DNA of 64,000 nucleotides, taken from positions 4,798,501-4,862,500 of the forward strand of contig NZ_CP075184.1 of NCBI RefSeq assembly GCF_020510705.1, in the 5' to 3' direction. The translations under genes were made by a program, and so were the position numbers. The stretch is from Acidovorax radicis. Its GTDB lineage: Bacteria; Pseudomonadota; Gammaproteobacteria; Burkholderiales; Burkholderiaceae_C. The notes beneath the pieces were generated by a model. That model had not been told where the DNA came from and made no database searches. It worked only from the letters and a program-made list of their open reading frames with translations. Positions 54,600-63,714 of the stretch are shown here, one piece after another; the stretch's first letter is position 1, and every line of letters starts with the position of its first letter.

Positions 54600-55121
54600 T
54601 CACCCCGGCCCCAGGCTGAACCCGCCCGCCTTGCGCAGGGCCGTGTAGCTCTCGGTGTAGCTGCGCTTGTAGTTGGGGCCCAGCCAGATGGGCTCTTGAA
54701 TCAACCCGTCGCACACCCAGCGGCCATTCAACGGCACCAACGCGGCCTGCATGACCAGGCCGCTGCCCATGACGTAGCCCTCGCCCGCGTCGATGGTGCG
54801 CAGCGGCTGCGTGAGGCCCAGCACGCCATAGGCGCGGGTGGCGTCTTCGTCCAGCAGCACCGAATAACCCCGCGTGTCCTTCAGGTGCACCCAGCGGCCA
54901 AACTGGCTTTGGGCAATGGCGTCCAACATCTCGGCGTCGGCCTCGGGGTGTTTTTGGCGGTAGTGGGTCAGCAGCGTGCGGTCGGCCACAAAGCGGTCGC
55001 GGCCCTTGGCCAGCACTTGCATTACGGTCAGGCCCTTGGTTTCTTTGGGCTGCAGCAGGCTGTTTAAAAAATGCATGTAGGCAGCAATAAAGCGCTGCGC
55101 GGTGGGTTCGTCAATCACCAT
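54600..55121 (-). CDS. Conserved hypothetical protein
   Basis: A 173-residue cytoplasmic-type protein starting at 55121 (MVIDEPTAQRFIAAYMHFLN), with AGAGA upstream. The alpha/beta pattern (LTVMQVLAKGRDRFVADRTL, KHPEADAEMLDAIAQSQFGR, WVCDGLIQEPIWLGPNYKRS) is well balanced in composition and clearly coding, but no family was recognised. It stands convergent with the HIRAN gene (119-bp gap) and ends 119 bp after it. No signal peptide or membrane segment. Confidence 0.65.
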   Translation of the reverse strand: MVIDEPTAQRFIAAYMHFLNSLLQPKETKGLTVMQVLAKGRDRFVADRTLLTHYRQKHPEADAEMLDAIAQSQFGRWVHLKDTRGYSVLLDEDATRAYGVLGLTQPLRTIDAGEGYVMGSGLVMQAALVPLNGRWVCDGLIQEPIWLGPNYKRSYTESYTALRKAGGFSLGPG

Positions 55122-55186
55122 GGCTATCTCTTCGGGGCTTATCTGTTCAGGGCCTTTGGGACCGGGCGTCTTTGAACTTCCACCCA

Positions 55187-55211
55187 CCGTTCGGGCTGAC
55201 CTGTCGAAGCC
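55187..55211 (+). repeat. REP-like repeat, copy upstream of the hypothetical gene
   Basis: CCGTTCGGGCTGACCTGTCG-AAGCC, a copy of the second repeat family lacking two bases (GACC for GAGCC). A degenerate inverse partner (CATCGACAAGCGCGAATGG) follows at 55221-55240. Confidence 0.7.
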
Positions 55212-55278
55212 TTGCGCGGCGCATCGACAAGCGCGAATGGCTTCAAGTGGGTTGGTGCCGACTTCATATTTTGCGTGT

Positions 55279-55503
55279 CTACACACCCAGCACATGCTGA
55301 CAGGGCGCAAAAACCTCGCGCACGCACTGGGCCAACCGCCGCACTTGCCAGTCATTTAGGAAGCCACTCACAACCCCCTTCACCAACCCCAGCTTCGCCA
55401 GATACGCATTATTTGAACTGTAGCGTTCCACCCGAAACGGAAGAGAGCTCCGAAAATTGGCCTCAGCGCTTATGGATGGAGCGTAGGTAGCTATGAATTT
55501 CAT
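55279..55503 (-). CDS. Small hypothetical protein whose N-terminus is repeat-derived
   Basis: A 74-residue frame starting at 55503 (MKFIATYAPSISAEANFRSS). The first ~15 codons come from palindromic repeat copy 7; the rest (LPFRVERYSSNNAYLAKLGL, VSGFLNDWQVRRLAQCVREV) has protein-like composition. It may be a real short gene or a fragment of a lost gene given a new start by the repeat. No neighbour supports a function. Confidence 0.3.
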   Translation of the reverse strand: MKFIATYAPSISAEANFRSSLPFRVERYSSNNAYLAKLGLVKGVVSGFLNDWQVRRLAQCVREVFAPCQHVLGV

Positions 55504-55505
55504 AG
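55450..55505 (-). repeat. Palindromic repeat copy 7
   Basis: Minus strand: CATAGCTACCTACGCTCCAT-CCATAAGCGCTGAGGCCAATTTT, with the usual order (ATAGCT, degenerate core, GAGGCC, T-rich). The right arm is diverged (ACGCTCCATCC). It begins near the start codon of the small frame at 55503. Confidence 0.7.
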
Positions 55506-55531
55506 CTTGCTTTTTGAGGGGCGTGCCCTGA

Positions 55532-55555
55532 CTTCGACAGGCCCAGCCCGAACGG
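55532..55555 (-). repeat. REP-like repeat, inverse copy
   Basis: On the minus strand CCGTTCGGGCTGGGCCTGTC-GAAG, the second repeat family, located between the small frame and the degenerate palindromic repeat at 55588. Confidence 0.75.
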
Positions 55556-55587
55556 GGAAGATTTCCTGGAGTTTGTATCAAAACAGG

Positions 55588-55635
55588 TTGCAACGGCTTA
55601 GAAATCAGCGCACACAGCTACTCTATTGATAGCAA
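55588..55635 (+). repeat. Palindromic repeat copy 8 (degenerate)
   Basis: CAACGGCTTAGAAATCAGCG-CACACAGCTACTCTATTGATAGC keeps the AGCTA...TATTGATAGC tail and part of the core but one arm has decayed. It lies 3 bp beyond the stop of the sigma-54 activator gene. Confidence 0.6.
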
Positions 55636-55637
55636 AT

Positions 55638-57596
55638 CTAGGTTTTCTGAGCCGCGAGCTTGCGGTACAGCGTCTGCCGGCTGATGCCCAGCTGGCGCGC
55701 TGCCTGCGACATGTTGCCGCGTGCGGCCTGCAGCGCCTGGTCGATGGCGGCCTGGGACAGTTGCTGCAGGCTCAAGCTGGCGGGTAGGCTGTCCACACCA
55801 GGGCCCGCTGCGGCTTCGCTGCGCGGGCTGGCGGGCGCCGCTGTGAGCGCCTGCACCAGGTCGTCGGGCATGTGCTCCCAGCCCAGGGTGTCTTCGCCCT
55901 CGGCCAGCATGGCGCAGGCGGTGCGCAGCACGTTGGCCAGCTGGCGCAGGTTGCCGGGCCAGGGGTAGGCGGCCAGGCGGGCCAGCAGGTCGGGGGCCAC
56001 CAACACGTCAAAGCCCAGGCCCTGCTCGGTGGCCAGGTCAGCCAGCAGGCGCTGCAGCAGCGCCACGAAGTCGCTGCGCTCGCGCAGTGCGGGCAGCTGC
56101 ACCGTGAGGCCGTTGATGCGGTAGTACAAATCTTGCCGAAAGCGCCCCTGCTCTGCGGCCTGCATGAGCTGGTTGTGCGTGGCGCAGATCACTGCAAAGT
56201 CCACGGGCACGGCCTTGCTGGCGCCCACGGGCGTCACGCTGCGCTCTTGCAGCACGCGCAGCAGGCGGGTTTGCAGGGCCAGCGGCATGTCACCGATTTC
56301 GTCGAGGAACAGCGTGCCGCCATGGGCCTCGCGCAGGCGGCCCAGGTGGCCTTCCTTGCGGGCGCCGGTGAAGGCGCCGGCCACGTGGCCGAACAGTTCC
56401 GATTCAATCAGGTGCTCGGGGATGGCTGCGCAGTTGATGGCCACAAACGGTGCGTCGCGGCGCGGGCCGCTGGCGTGCAGGGCGCGTGCAAACACTTCCT
56501 TGCCCACACCCGATTCGCCCTGCATCAGCACTGCAATCGGCTTGCCCACCACGCGGCGGGCTTTGTCGGCGGCGGCGCGCCAGCGGGCGTCGCCGGTGTC
56601 CAGCAGCGCCAATGCGTCCTGCGTGGGGGCTGCGCGGGCCGCCGTGGCGGGCTGCGACGGGGCGACCCACGCGGCGGCATCCATCTGCACCTGGGCAAAC
56701 AGCAGGCCGCCGTGGGGTGTGCGCAAAGCCTGCGGCTGCTGGGGGCGGCGCTTGTGGTGCGAGAGCAGGTCGTCCAGCCGCACGTCCAGCACGCGCTCCA
56801 GCAAGCTGGCGCCCACGTCGCCCGCGTGCAGGCCCAGCTGCGCCAGGCCCGCGCGGTTGGCGCCCACGATCCAGCCGTCGGCCGACACGGCCACGATGCC
56901 CTCGGCCACGCTGCCAATGCCCTCGGGCGCACTGTGCAGGTGCAGGCGGATGTCGCGTTTGCAGGTGGCAGCCAGCAGGCGGTTTTCGATCATGCGCGCT
57001 GCGGTGCTGACCAGCCCCAGCGTGTGGGCGTGGCCGTTGCGGTAGTCGCCCGAGATGTCGAGGATGCCCAGCAGCTCGCCGGTGGCCGACAGGATGGGCG
57101 AGGCCGCGCAGGTGAGAAAGCTGTTGCGCTCCAGAAAATGCTCGCCGCCGTGCACCTCCACCGCGCAGGCTTCGGCCAGGGCCGTGCCGATGGCGTTGGT
57201 GCCGCGGTGGGCCTCGTGCCAGGAGGCACCGCTGGTCAGCGCCACGCGCTCGGCCTTGTCCACAAAGTACGGATCACCCAGCGTGTGCATGAGCATGCCG
57301 CGCCGGTCGGCCAGCACCACCACGCTCTGGCTGTGGCGCACCTGCTCAAACAGGTACTCCATCACGGGCCGCGAATGCGCGAGCAGCTCGGGGTTGCTGG
57401 CCAGCACCTGGCGCAGCGTGCCGCTGCTGGGGTGGTCAATGGCCGGGGGGCGCCCGGTGGGCGCCAGGCCGGCCGCCATGCTGCGCGACCAGGAGCGCGC
57501 TAGGCGCTCGTCCACCAGGCCGCTGGGGCACTGGCCAGAGTCCAGCAAGTGCTGGCGGGCCTGTCGCAGGGCGACGGGAGAAGTGTTGGGGCGCAC
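55638..57596 (-). CDS. AcoR-like sigma-54-dependent transcriptional activator
   Basis: A 652-residue activator with a GTG start at 57596 preceded by AGGAGA. The N-terminal GAF-type sensor ([40 protein letters not shown]) matches AcoR-family regulators of acetoin, alcohol and aldehyde catabolism. The AAA+ domain has Walker [15 protein letters not shown] (~360-373), the sigma-54 contact loop GAFTGA (~405) and Walker [14 protein letters not shown]; a Fis-type HTH closes it ([20 protein letters not shown]). It is divergent from the aldehyde dehydrogenase operon, which it likely activates from the 311-bp intergenic region. Confidence 0.93.
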   Translation of the reverse strand: MRPNTSPVALRQARQHLLDSGQCPSGLVDERLARSWSRSMAAGLAPTGRPPAIDHPSSGTLRQVLASNPELLAHSRPVMEYLFEQVRHSQSVVVLADRRGMLMHTLGDPYFVDKAERVALTSGASWHEAHRGTNAIGTALAEACAVEVHGGEHFLERNSFLTCAASPILSATGELLGILDISGDYRNGHAHTLGLVSTAARMIENRLLAATCKRDIRLHLHSAPEGIGSVAEGIVAVSADGWIVGANRAGLAQLGLHAGDVGASLLERVLDVRLDDLLSHHKRRPQQPQALRTPHGGLLFAQVQMDAAAWVAPSQPATAARAAPTQDALALLDTGDARWRAAADKARRVVGKPIAVLMQGESGVGKEVFARALHASGPRRDAPFVAINCAAIPEHLIESELFGHVAGAFTGARKEGHLGRLREAHGGTLFLDEIGDMPLALQTRLLRVLQERSVTPVGASKAVPVDFAVICATHNQLMQAAEQGRFRQDLYYRINGLTVQLPALRERSDFVALLQRLLADLATEQGLGFDVLVAPDLLARLAAYPWPGNLRQLANVLRTACAMLAEGEDTLGWEHMPDDLVQALTAAPASPRSEAAAGPGVDSLPASLSLQQLSQAAIDQALQAARGNMSQAARQLGISRQTLYRKLAAQKT

Positions 57597-57677
57597 GCTT
57601 TGTCTCCTGCAGGCTCAGGACGGCCTGCTTGTAGGGTTGCGATGAGTATGGCGGGCGGCAACGCCGGGGGCAAGGGC

Positions 57678-57700
57678 GTTGGCGCAAGGTCTGCGCCAAC
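57678..57700. promoter_or_regulatory. Perfect palindrome in the AcoR-like/aldehyde dehydrogenase gap
   Basis: GTTGGCGCA-AGGTC-TGCGCCAAC has perfect 9-bp arms and a 5-bp centre. It lies 208 bp upstream of the aldehyde dehydrogenase start, within the range of an upstream activating sequence, or it may be the operator of the activator's own promoter. Confidence 0.45.
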
Positions 57701-57711
57701 TGTTCCATTTC

Positions 57712-57767
57712 GTGACAGGTGTCGCGGCCCGGTACAGCACGGCGAGGCCTGCTGCGACAGGTGTACC
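57712..57767. promoter_or_regulatory. Paired UAS-like sites for the AcoR-type activator
   Basis: GTGACAGGTGTCGC (57712-57725) and GCGACAGGTGTACC (57754-57767) are two similar, partly palindromic 14-mers 42 bp apart, sharing GACAGGTGT. They lie 56-111 bp upstream of the sigma-54-like promoter at 57823, as expected for dimer sites of an enhancer-binding protein. Confidence 0.5.
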
Positions 57768-57822
57768 CCCTGGGCAGAGGAAAAATCCCAATGAAATCAA
57801 CGCGCTGCGCGCCTCGGCCCGC

Positions 57823-57838
57823 TGGCATGGGTTTTGAG
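57823..57838 (+). promoter_or_regulatory. Candidate sigma-54 promoter of the aldehyde/alcohol dehydrogenase operon
   Basis: TGGCATGGGTTTTGAG matches the -24/-12 consensus TGGCACG-N4-TTGCW in most positions (TGGCAYG, 4-nt spacer, TTG) with A replacing the usual C of the -12 GC. It is about 70 bp before the aldehyde dehydrogenase ATG and beside a sigma-54 activator gene. A second -24/-12-like match, TGGCGCAAGGTCTGCG at 57680, is weaker. Confidence 0.5.
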
Positions 57839-57907
57839 TAGGGGGTTGGTATCGGACAGGCCCCTGGGGCCCGCCCGATGCATACAACCATCGCAGGAGA
57901 CAACACC

Positions 57908-59431
57908 ATGACCGTTTACGCAGCCCCCGGCGCCGCTGGCGCCAAGATCGCCTACAAGCCCCAGTACAACAACTTCATCGGCGGCAAATTCGTGCCCCCG
58001 GTCAAGGGCCAGTACTTTGATGTGATCTCGCCCGTCAACGGCAAGATCTACACCCAGGCCGCCCGCTCCACCGCCGAAGACATCGAACTGGCGCTGGACG
58101 CCGCGCACGCCGCCGCCGACGCGTGGGGCAAGACCGACGCCGCCACGCGCGGCAACATCTTGCTCAAAATTGCCGACCGCATCGAGCAAAACCTGGAACT
58201 GCTGGCCTACGCCGAAACCGTGGACAACGGCAAGGCCATCCGCGAAACACTGAACGCCGACATCCCGCTCACCGTGGACCACTTCCGCTACTTTGCGGGC
58301 TGCGTGCGCGCGCAAGAAGGCGCGCTGTCGAACATCGACGAGAACACCGTGGCGTACCACATCCAGGAGCCGCTGGGCGTGGTGGGCCAGATCATTCCGT
58401 GGAACTTCCCCATCCTGATGGCTGCGTGGAAGCTGGCCCCTGCGATTGGTGCGGGCAACTGCGTGGTGCTCAAGCCTGCAGAGTCCACCCCCATCTCCAT
58501 TCTCATCCTGGCCGAGCTGATTGCCGACCTGCTGCCGCCCGGCGTGCTCAACATCGTCAACGGCTTTGGGCGCGAAGCAGGCATGCCGCTGGCGACATCC
58601 AAGCGCATTGCCAAGATCGCGTTCACCGGCTCCACCAGCACGGGCCGCGTGATTGCGCAGGCCGCCGCCAACAACCTCATCCCCGCCACGCTGGAGCTGG
58701 GCGGCAAGAGCCCCAATGTGTTCTTTGCCGACATCATGGACAAGGACGATGCGTTTCTGGACAAGGCCATCGAAGGCCTGGTGCTGTTTGCCTTCAACCA
58801 GGGCGAGGTCTGCACCTGCCCATCGCGTGCGCTGATCCAGGAATCGATCTACGACAAGTTCATGGAACGCGTCCTGAAGCGCGTGGCCGCCATCAAGCAC
58901 CAGAACCCGCTGGACACCGACAGCATGATGGGCGCGCAGGCATCGAAAGAGCAGCTCACCAAGATCCTGTCGTACCTGGAGCTGGGCAAGCAAGAAGGCG
59001 CCGAAGTGCTGGCCGGTGGCGGCCAGGCCCACCTGGGCGGCGACCTCGAAGGCGGCTACTACGTGCAGCCCACGCTGTTCAAGGGCCACAACAAAATGCG
59101 CATCTTTCAGGAAGAAATCTTCGGCCCCGTGCTGGCCGTGACCACCTTCAAGGACGAAGCCGAGGCGCTGGAAATTGCCAACGACACGCTGTATGGCCTG
59201 GGCGCGGGCGTGTGGAGCCGCAATGGCAATGTGGCCTACCGCATGGGCCGCGCCATCAAGGCCGGACGGGTGTGGACCAACTGCTACCACGCCTACCCAG
59301 CGCACGCGGCGTTTGGTGGCTACAAGGAATCGGGCATTGGGCGTGAGACGCACAAGATGATGCTGGACCATTACCAGCAAACGAAGAACCTGCTCGTCAG
59401 CTACAGCGAAAACAAGCTCGGCTTCTTCTGA
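57908..59431 (+). CDS. exaC: NAD-dependent (acet)aldehyde dehydrogenase
   Basis: A 507-residue enzyme oxidising aldehydes (probably acetaldehyde) to acids. Start at 57908 with AGGAGA upstream ([20 protein letters not shown]). Catalytic Glu E263 ([10 protein letters not shown]) and Cys C302 ([11 protein letters not shown]) are present, with PWNFPIL and [14 protein letters not shown] contacts. The sequence is of the ExaC/AldB/AcoD group, which depends on AcoR-like sigma-54 control in Pseudomonas and Ralstonia. It begins a unit with an iron alcohol dehydrogenase and DUF779. Confidence 0.93.
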   Translation: MTVYAAPGAAGAKIAYKPQYNNFIGGKFVPPVKGQYFDVISPVNGKIYTQAARSTAEDIELALDAAHAAADAWGKTDAATRGNILLKIADRIEQNLELLAYAETVDNGKAIRETLNADIPLTVDHFRYFAGCVRAQEGALSNIDENTVAYHIQEPLGVVGQIIPWNFPILMAAWKLAPAIGAGNCVVLKPAESTPISILILAELIADLLPPGVLNIVNGFGREAGMPLATSKRIAKIAFTGSTSTGRVIAQAAANNLIPATLELGGKSPNVFFADIMDKDDAFLDKAIEGLVLFAFNQGEVCTCPSRALIQESIYDKFMERVLKRVAAIKHQNPLDTDSMMGAQASKEQLTKILSYLELGKQEGAEVLAGGGQAHLGGDLEGGYYVQPTLFKGHNKMRIFQEEIFGPVLAVTTFKDEAEALEIANDTLYGLGAGVWSRNGNVAYRMGRAIKAGRVWTNCYHAYPAHAAFGGYKESGIGRETHKMMLDHYQQTKNLLVSYSENKLGFF

Positions 59432-59440
59432 TTGGGGGTG

Positions 59441-59541
59441 GCGGTCCAAAACCCGTCCCTGGCGTCGTTGCTCCGTCTTGCCGTGGCGCTGCCACTGTCT
59501 GCGACGGAGACGCCTAGCCAGGGACGGTTTGTGAACCGCTG
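59441..59541. repeat. Large palindrome, copy 1, between aldehyde and alcohol dehydrogenase genes
   Basis: The inner arms CCCGTCCCTGGCGTCG and CGCCTAGCCAGGGACGG, with GCTCCGTC / GACGGAG inside and GCGGT(TC) / (GAA)CCGC outside, form a long imperfect stem of roughly 35 bp per arm. A related copy lies at 61277-61390. It occupies the start of the 285-bp gap; the rest (59542-59716) holds no gene except the ribosome site AGAGGT before the next ATG. Confidence 0.7.
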
Positions 59542-59716
59542 GATACGCTGTTGAGGATGGTGGCTCGTTGCTCCAACTTGCCACGGGGCTCCTCTGGCGG
59601 TTGCCAGGGCTGGGCTCATGGGCGGCTGCGCGCCGCCACCTGCCGCGCGGGCTGCGCGCCACGCATGGGCTTCCATGCGCATCTGTTCTCCCTTATTCAT
59701 CCAAAGAGGTTTCACG

Positions 59717-60871
59717 ATGGCTACAACATTCTTCATGCCCAGTGTCAACATCATGGGCGCAGGCTGCCTGCAAGAGGCCATGGTGGCCCTGAAAGGCCAT
59801 GGCTTTCGCAAGGCACTGATCGTGACCGACCATGTGCTGAGCAAACTGGGTGTGGCGGCACGCATCCAGGCCCAGCTGGCGGCGCAGCAGATCGACTCGG
59901 TGGTGTTCGATGGCACGCAGCCCAACCCCACGGTGGGCAATGTGCGCGCGGGGCTGGCGCAGCTGAAGGCCGAGCAGTGCGACTTCGTGATTTCTTTGGG
60001 CGGCGGCTCGCCGCACGACTGCGCCAAGGGCATTGCCCTGTGTGCGACCAACGGCGGCGAGATTGCCGACTACGAAGGCGTGGACCGCTCGGCCAAGCCC
60101 CAGCTGCCACTGGTGTCGATCAACACCACGGCGGGTACGGCCAGCGAAATGACGCGGTTTTGCATCATCACCGACGAAACGCGCCACATCAAGATGGCCA
60201 TCGTGGACCGCAATGTCACGCCGCTCACGTCGGTCAACGACCCCGAACTGATGCTGGCCAAGCCCAAGGGCCTGACGGCCGCCACGGGCATGGATGCACT
60301 GACCCATGCGGTGGAGGCCTATGTGTCCACCGCTGCCACGCCCATCACAGACGCTTGCGCGCTCAAGGCCGTGGAGCTGATTGCCCGCAACCTGCGCACG
60401 GCTGTGGCCCACGGTGACAACCTGCCAGCACGCGAGCAGATGGCGTATGCGCAATTTCTGGCGGGCATGGCGTTCAACAATGCATCGCTGGGCTACGTGC
60501 ATGCCATGGCCCACCAGCTGGGCGGTTTCTATGACCTGCCCCACGGTGTGTGCAACGCGCTGCTGCTGCCCCATGTCGAAGCCTTCAACGTGCCCACCTC
60601 GGCGGCACGCCTGCGCGACGTGGCCCATGCGATGGGCGTGGATGTGTCGGGGCTCGGCGCCGAAGCGGGCGCACAGGCGTGCCTGACCGCCATCCGTCAG
60701 CTGGCGCTGGATGTGGGCATCCCCAAATGCCTCGCGGACCTGGGCGTGAAGGAGGCCGACATCCCCATGCTGGCCACCAATGCGCTCAAGGACGCCTGCG
60801 GGCTGACCAACCCGCGCACGGCCACGCAGGCCGATATCGAAGGCATCTTCCGTGGGGCCATGGCGGCCTGA
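59717..60871 (+). CDS. Iron-containing alcohol dehydrogenase
   Basis: A 384-residue group III alcohol dehydrogenase starting [20 protein letters not shown]. The NAD loop [11 protein letters not shown] and the metal-binding region [20 protein letters not shown], with conserved His residues and Asp in [17 protein letters not shown], are intact. It oxidises primary alcohols to aldehydes, feeding the dehydrogenase encoded upstream; ErcA-like members in exa systems have regulatory roles instead. A 285-bp palindrome-bearing gap precedes it. Confidence 0.93.
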   Translation: MATTFFMPSVNIMGAGCLQEAMVALKGHGFRKALIVTDHVLSKLGVAARIQAQLAAQQIDSVVFDGTQPNPTVGNVRAGLAQLKAEQCDFVISLGGGSPHDCAKGIALCATNGGEIADYEGVDRSAKPQLPLVSINTTAGTASEMTRFCIITDETRHIKMAIVDRNVTPLTSVNDPELMLAKPKGLTAATGMDALTHAVEAYVSTAATPITDACALKAVELIARNLRTAVAHGDNLPAREQMAYAQFLAGMAFNNASLGYVHAMAHQLGGFYDLPHGVCNALLLPHVEAFNVPTSAARLRDVAHAMGVDVSGLGAEAGAQACLTAIRQLALDVGIPKCLADLGVKEADIPMLATNALKDACGLTNPRTATQADIEGIFRGAMAA

Positions 60872-60875
60872 CGCC

Positions 60876-61277
60876 ATGGACTCCGCGCAGAGACCTGGCG
60901 CCCCACCACCGCGTGTGGTGGCGACCCCCGCCGCCCTGCAGCTGGTGGCCCGGCTGCAGGCCCAACATGGGCCAGAGCTCATGTTCCACCAGAGTGGCGG
61001 CTGCTGCGACAACAGCGCCGCCAACTGCTACCTGCCCGGTGAAATCACCATGGGCGCGGGCGACGTGTACCTGGGTGACATCGGCGGCTGCCCGTTCTAT
61101 ATCGGGCGCGCGCAGTACGAGACCTGGAAACACACGCAGCTCATCATCGATGTGATCGAGGGCACGGGCGGCACCTTCTCGCTCGAAGGGCCGGAAGGCA
61201 AGGCCTTCCACACCCGCTCGCGCGTGTTCACCGACGCGGAGCTGGCCGCGCTGGGCATTGAGCGACCTCGGGGCTAA
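60876..61277 (+). CDS. DUF779 family protein
   Basis: A 133-residue protein starting MDSAQRPGAPPPRVVATPAA. The conserved cysteine-rich HQSGGCCDNSAANCYLPGEI and DVYLGDIGGCPFYIGRAQYE are the DUF779 signatures; the cysteines and His could bind a metal. The gene is regularly found beside acetaldehyde dehydrogenase of the ExaC type, as here, 4 bp after the alcohol dehydrogenase stop, implying a helper role in aldehyde or alcohol oxidation. Its TAA stop is the first base set of palindrome copy 2. Confidence 0.9.
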   Translation: MDSAQRPGAPPPRVVATPAALQLVARLQAQHGPELMFHQSGGCCDNSAANCYLPGEITMGAGDVYLGDIGGCPFYIGRAQYETWKHTQLIIDVIEGTGGTFSLEGPEGKAFHTRSRVFTDAELAALGIERPRG

Positions 61278-61390
61278 GAGCGGCGAACAAAACTCCCCTG
61301 GCGTCGTTGTTCCGTCTTGTCGTACCGCTTGTACTGCCTGCGACGGAACGCCTAGCCAGGGCCGCTGCGCTGAGTTTTGTTCGCCGCTCT
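61277..61390. repeat. Large palindrome, copy 2, after the DUF779 gene
   Basis: Outer arms AGAGCGGCGAACAAAACTC (61277-61295) and GAGTTTTGTTCGCCGCTCT (61372-61390) are a perfect 19-bp inverted repeat. Inside lie CCCTGGCGTCGTTGTTCCGTC and GACGGAACGCCTAGCCAGGG, related to palindrome copy 1 at 59441. It could act as a terminator for the dehydrogenase operon; the outer arms are unique to this copy. Confidence 0.75.
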
Positions 61391-61400
61391 AATGGCAACG

Positions 61401-61420
61401 CCCCACCAGGAATGGTGGGG
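61401..61420. terminator. Hairpin between DUF779 and the chemotaxis receptor gene
   Basis: CCCCACC-AGGAAT-GGTGGGG is a 7-bp GC stem with a 6-nt loop between convergent genes. On the minus strand it follows a T-rich CTTTTTTC, not precedes one, so intrinsic termination is likely weak or bidirectional. Confidence 0.45.
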
Positions 61421-61434
61421 CAGTTTCAAGAAAA

Positions 61435-61475
61435 AAGGCTTGTAGCGCTTTATCTATAAGCGCTAGCTGCTATTG
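61435..61475 (-). repeat. Palindromic repeat copy 9 (contains the chemotaxis receptor stop)
   Basis: Minus strand: CAATAGCAGCTAGCGCTTAT-AGATAAAGCGCTACAAGCCTTTTTT, a complete copy (core 61444-61464). The TAG of CAATAGC is the stop codon of the methyl-accepting protein. Confidence 0.9.
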
Positions 61476-63431
61476 AAGTCGTAGCGTCTCGCTGTGACCG
61501 TGCTCATCGCCCAGGCGGAACACCGACACCACCTGCACCAGGTCTTCGGCCTGGCTCTTGAGGCTGCTGGCGGCAGCGGCCATCTCCTCGACCAGCGCGG
61601 CGTTTTGCTGCGTGACCTGGTCCATCTGCGTCACCGCCTCGCCCACCTGGGCCACGCCCAGCGACTGCTCGTGGCTGGCCGCGCTGATCTCGCCGACGAT
61701 GTCGGTCACGCGGCGGATGGCGCCCACCACCTCGTTCATGGTGGCACCTGCGCGGTCCACCAGCGCGCTGCCCTGTTCCACGCGCTCCACGCTGGCGCTG
61801 ATGAGCGACTTGATCTCGCGGGCGGCCTCGGCGCTGCGCCCGGCCAGCGAGCGCACTTCAGACGCCACCACGGCAAAGCCCCGGCCCTGCTCGCCCGCGC
61901 GGGCGGCTTCGACCGCCGCGTTGAGCGCCAGGATGTTGGTCTGAAACGCAATCGAGTCGATCACGCCAATGATGTCGGCGATCTTGCGCGACGCGTCGTT
62001 GATGCCGTGCATGGTGTCCACCACCTGGGCGACCACCTCGCCGCCCTGCACGGCCACGGTGCTGGCGCTGGCGGCCAGCTGGCTGGCCTGCTGGGCGCTG
62101 TCGGCGTTTTGGCGCACGGTGGCGTTGAGCTGCTCCATCGACGCGGCGGTTTCTTCGAGCGCGCTGGCCTGGCTTTCGGTGCGGGCCGACAGGTCGGTGT
62201 TGCCCTGGGCGATCTGGACGCTGGCGGAGGCCACGCTTTCCGATCCGCCCCGCACATTGCGGACCACGTCGGTGAGTTGCGTGCGCATCTGCAGCAGCGC
62301 TTGCAGCAACTGGCCGACCTCATTGGTGCCATGGGCGATGGGCGCGCCACTCAGGTCGCCCTGCGCCACGGCGCGGGACAAGGCAACAGCCTGCGACAGC
62401 GGGCCGGTCATGGACCGCACAAACACCAGTGCCACGGCGCTGGTGGCCGACAGCGTGACCACCAGGGCCAAGGCGATCCACATCAGGCCACGCTGCAGGT
62501 CAGACACGCGGGCCTGCAAGGCCTGGTCGAGGCTGTCCATGGATTGGCTGTTGAGCGCGTTCAACGCGTCGATGGTGCGAGTGAAGGTGTCGAAATAGTC
62601 TTTGGAGGCCAGCGTGAGCTCGGTGGCATTGATCACATCGCGCTCCGCCATCTGCAGCGTTTGCTGGATCTGGCCCTGCACCGCCTGTGCGCTGCTGCCC
62701 AAGGCGCGCTGGAGTTGCGCGTTGCCCTGCAGGGCGCGGTCCAGCCCACGGAAGGTGTCGGCCTGCAGCTCGGCCACCCGCTGCTGCAGCACCAGCAGCT
62801 GGCCTTTGCCCTGCGGCGTGAGCTCGTGCTTGCCCAGTGCGCTGGCGCCTTGCGCGCGCAGCATGCCGAGCTTTTCGCCCAGCATCGGGGCTTGTGCCAG
62901 AGAGGCCTGGATCAGCGCATGGGTGTCGGCGTCGGGGTCGAGCTGCAAGCCGTAGGCGTGCACCAGTGCTTCGTTGAGCTGCAGCAGATCGGCGATGAGC
63001 TGGGTGTGCTGGGCCGTGCTCTGGGCCTGCTCGATGCTGCGTGCGGCCACTGCCTGCTCCAGCGTGCGCCAGGTCTGTTGGGCCTGGGTCCATGCCGTCA
63101 TCTGGGCAGCGGGCACCTTGGCGGCGGCAAATCGGGCGCTCACGTCGCCCAGCGCGGTATTGACCGCATCGCGCGCGGCAGGGCGGCGTGCCGCGAGGCC
63201 CTCGTCGCCGCCGAGCATGCCCGCGGACAGGCCCCGGTGCACCTGCACCACTTGCACCAGGCGGGTCAGTGCCTGTGCGGGCGCCGCGCCCTGTGCCTCC
63301 TGGCGCGCATGTCCGATGGCGTGCAGCGAATCGCTCACTGTCAGATAGGTGGGCAGTGCGCTCATCATGAGCCCGATGGTCCCGAGGATGAGGAATTTTT
63401 CGAGCAGGTTCAACCGGTGAAGAAGTGACAT
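61470..63431 (-). CDS. Methyl-accepting chemotaxis protein
   Basis: A 653-residue receptor starting at 63431 ([20 protein letters not shown]). Two membrane segments (~12-32 and ~316-340) flank a large, mostly helical periplasmic sensor (~35-315). A HAMP linker ([20 protein letters not shown]) and a cytoplasmic signalling domain follow with the invariant hairpin tip [20 protein letters not shown] and [20 protein letters not shown]. The ligand is unknown. The last codons (LRLQ) and stop run into repeat copy 9. Divergent from the thioesterase. Confidence 0.95.
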   Translation of the reverse strand: MSLLHRLNLLEKFLILGTIGLMMSALPTYLTVSDSLHAIGHARQEAQGAAPAQALTRLVQVVQVHRGLSAGMLGGDEGLAARRPAARDAVNTALGDVSARFAAAKVPAAQMTAWTQAQQTWRTLEQAVAARSIEQAQSTAQHTQLIADLLQLNEALVHAYGLQLDPDADTHALIQASLAQAPMLGEKLGMLRAQGASALGKHELTPQGKGQLLVLQQRVAELQADTFRGLDRALQGNAQLQRALGSSAQAVQGQIQQTLQMAERDVINATELTLASKDYFDTFTRTIDALNALNSQSMDSLDQALQARVSDLQRGLMWIALALVVTLSATSAVALVFVRSMTGPLSQAVALSRAVAQGDLSGAPIAHGTNEVGQLLQALLQMRTQLTDVVRNVRGGSESVASASVQIAQGNTDLSARTESQASALEETAASMEQLNATVRQNADSAQQASQLAASASTVAVQGGEVVAQVVDTMHGINDASRKIADIIGVIDSIAFQTNILALNAAVEAARAGEQGRGFAVVASEVRSLAGRSAEAAREIKSLISASVERVEQGSALVDRAGATMNEVVGAIRRVTDIVGEISAASHEQSLGVAQVGEAVTQMDQVTQQNAALVEEMAAAASSLKSQAEDLVQVVSVFRLGDEHGHSETLRLQ

Positions 63432-63573
63432 GGCAGTAGGCACACGACCAGCGTGTGCGAGAGAAGGGAAACCGCTCAGCGGGCGGGGGTGTCGGCAGCC
63501 GCCGATGGGGGGTGGCCCTCGATCAGGGCGCACGGGATGTAACGCAATGTAGGTATCTATCTGTAGTAAGGTT

Positions 63574-63587
63574 TTGACTCAGGTCAA
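63574..63587. promoter_or_regulatory. FNR/CRP-type palindrome between receptor and thioesterase genes
   Basis: TTGAC-TCAG-GTCAA is a perfect palindrome matching the FNR/ANR layout TTGAY-N4-RTCAA. It lies in the 283-bp divergent gap, 143 bp from the receptor start and 128 bp from the thioesterase start. The rest of the gap holds a GGAGA-like stretch near 63673 and no gene. Confidence 0.4.
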
Positions 63588-63714
63588 GTGAGCAGCGTGG
63601 CACACGGTGTGTCGCTGGGCTGCCAGAGGCGCCCGCTGGTCGGCCGCGCGGCGGGGGCGGGAGGCACGGGCTGGAGAATAATGGGCTTCTTCCACCCCAT
63701 CTGGAGCACCCGGC

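Noticed and set aside
55872..57503. Long plus-strand frame opposite the sigma-54 activator
   Set aside because: Shadow frame; the minus strand has GAF, AAA+ and Fis motifs.
57680..57695. Alternative sigma-54 element TGGCGCAAGGTCTGCG
   Set aside because: It lies within the perfect palindrome and is farther from the gene with a poorer match than the element at 57823.
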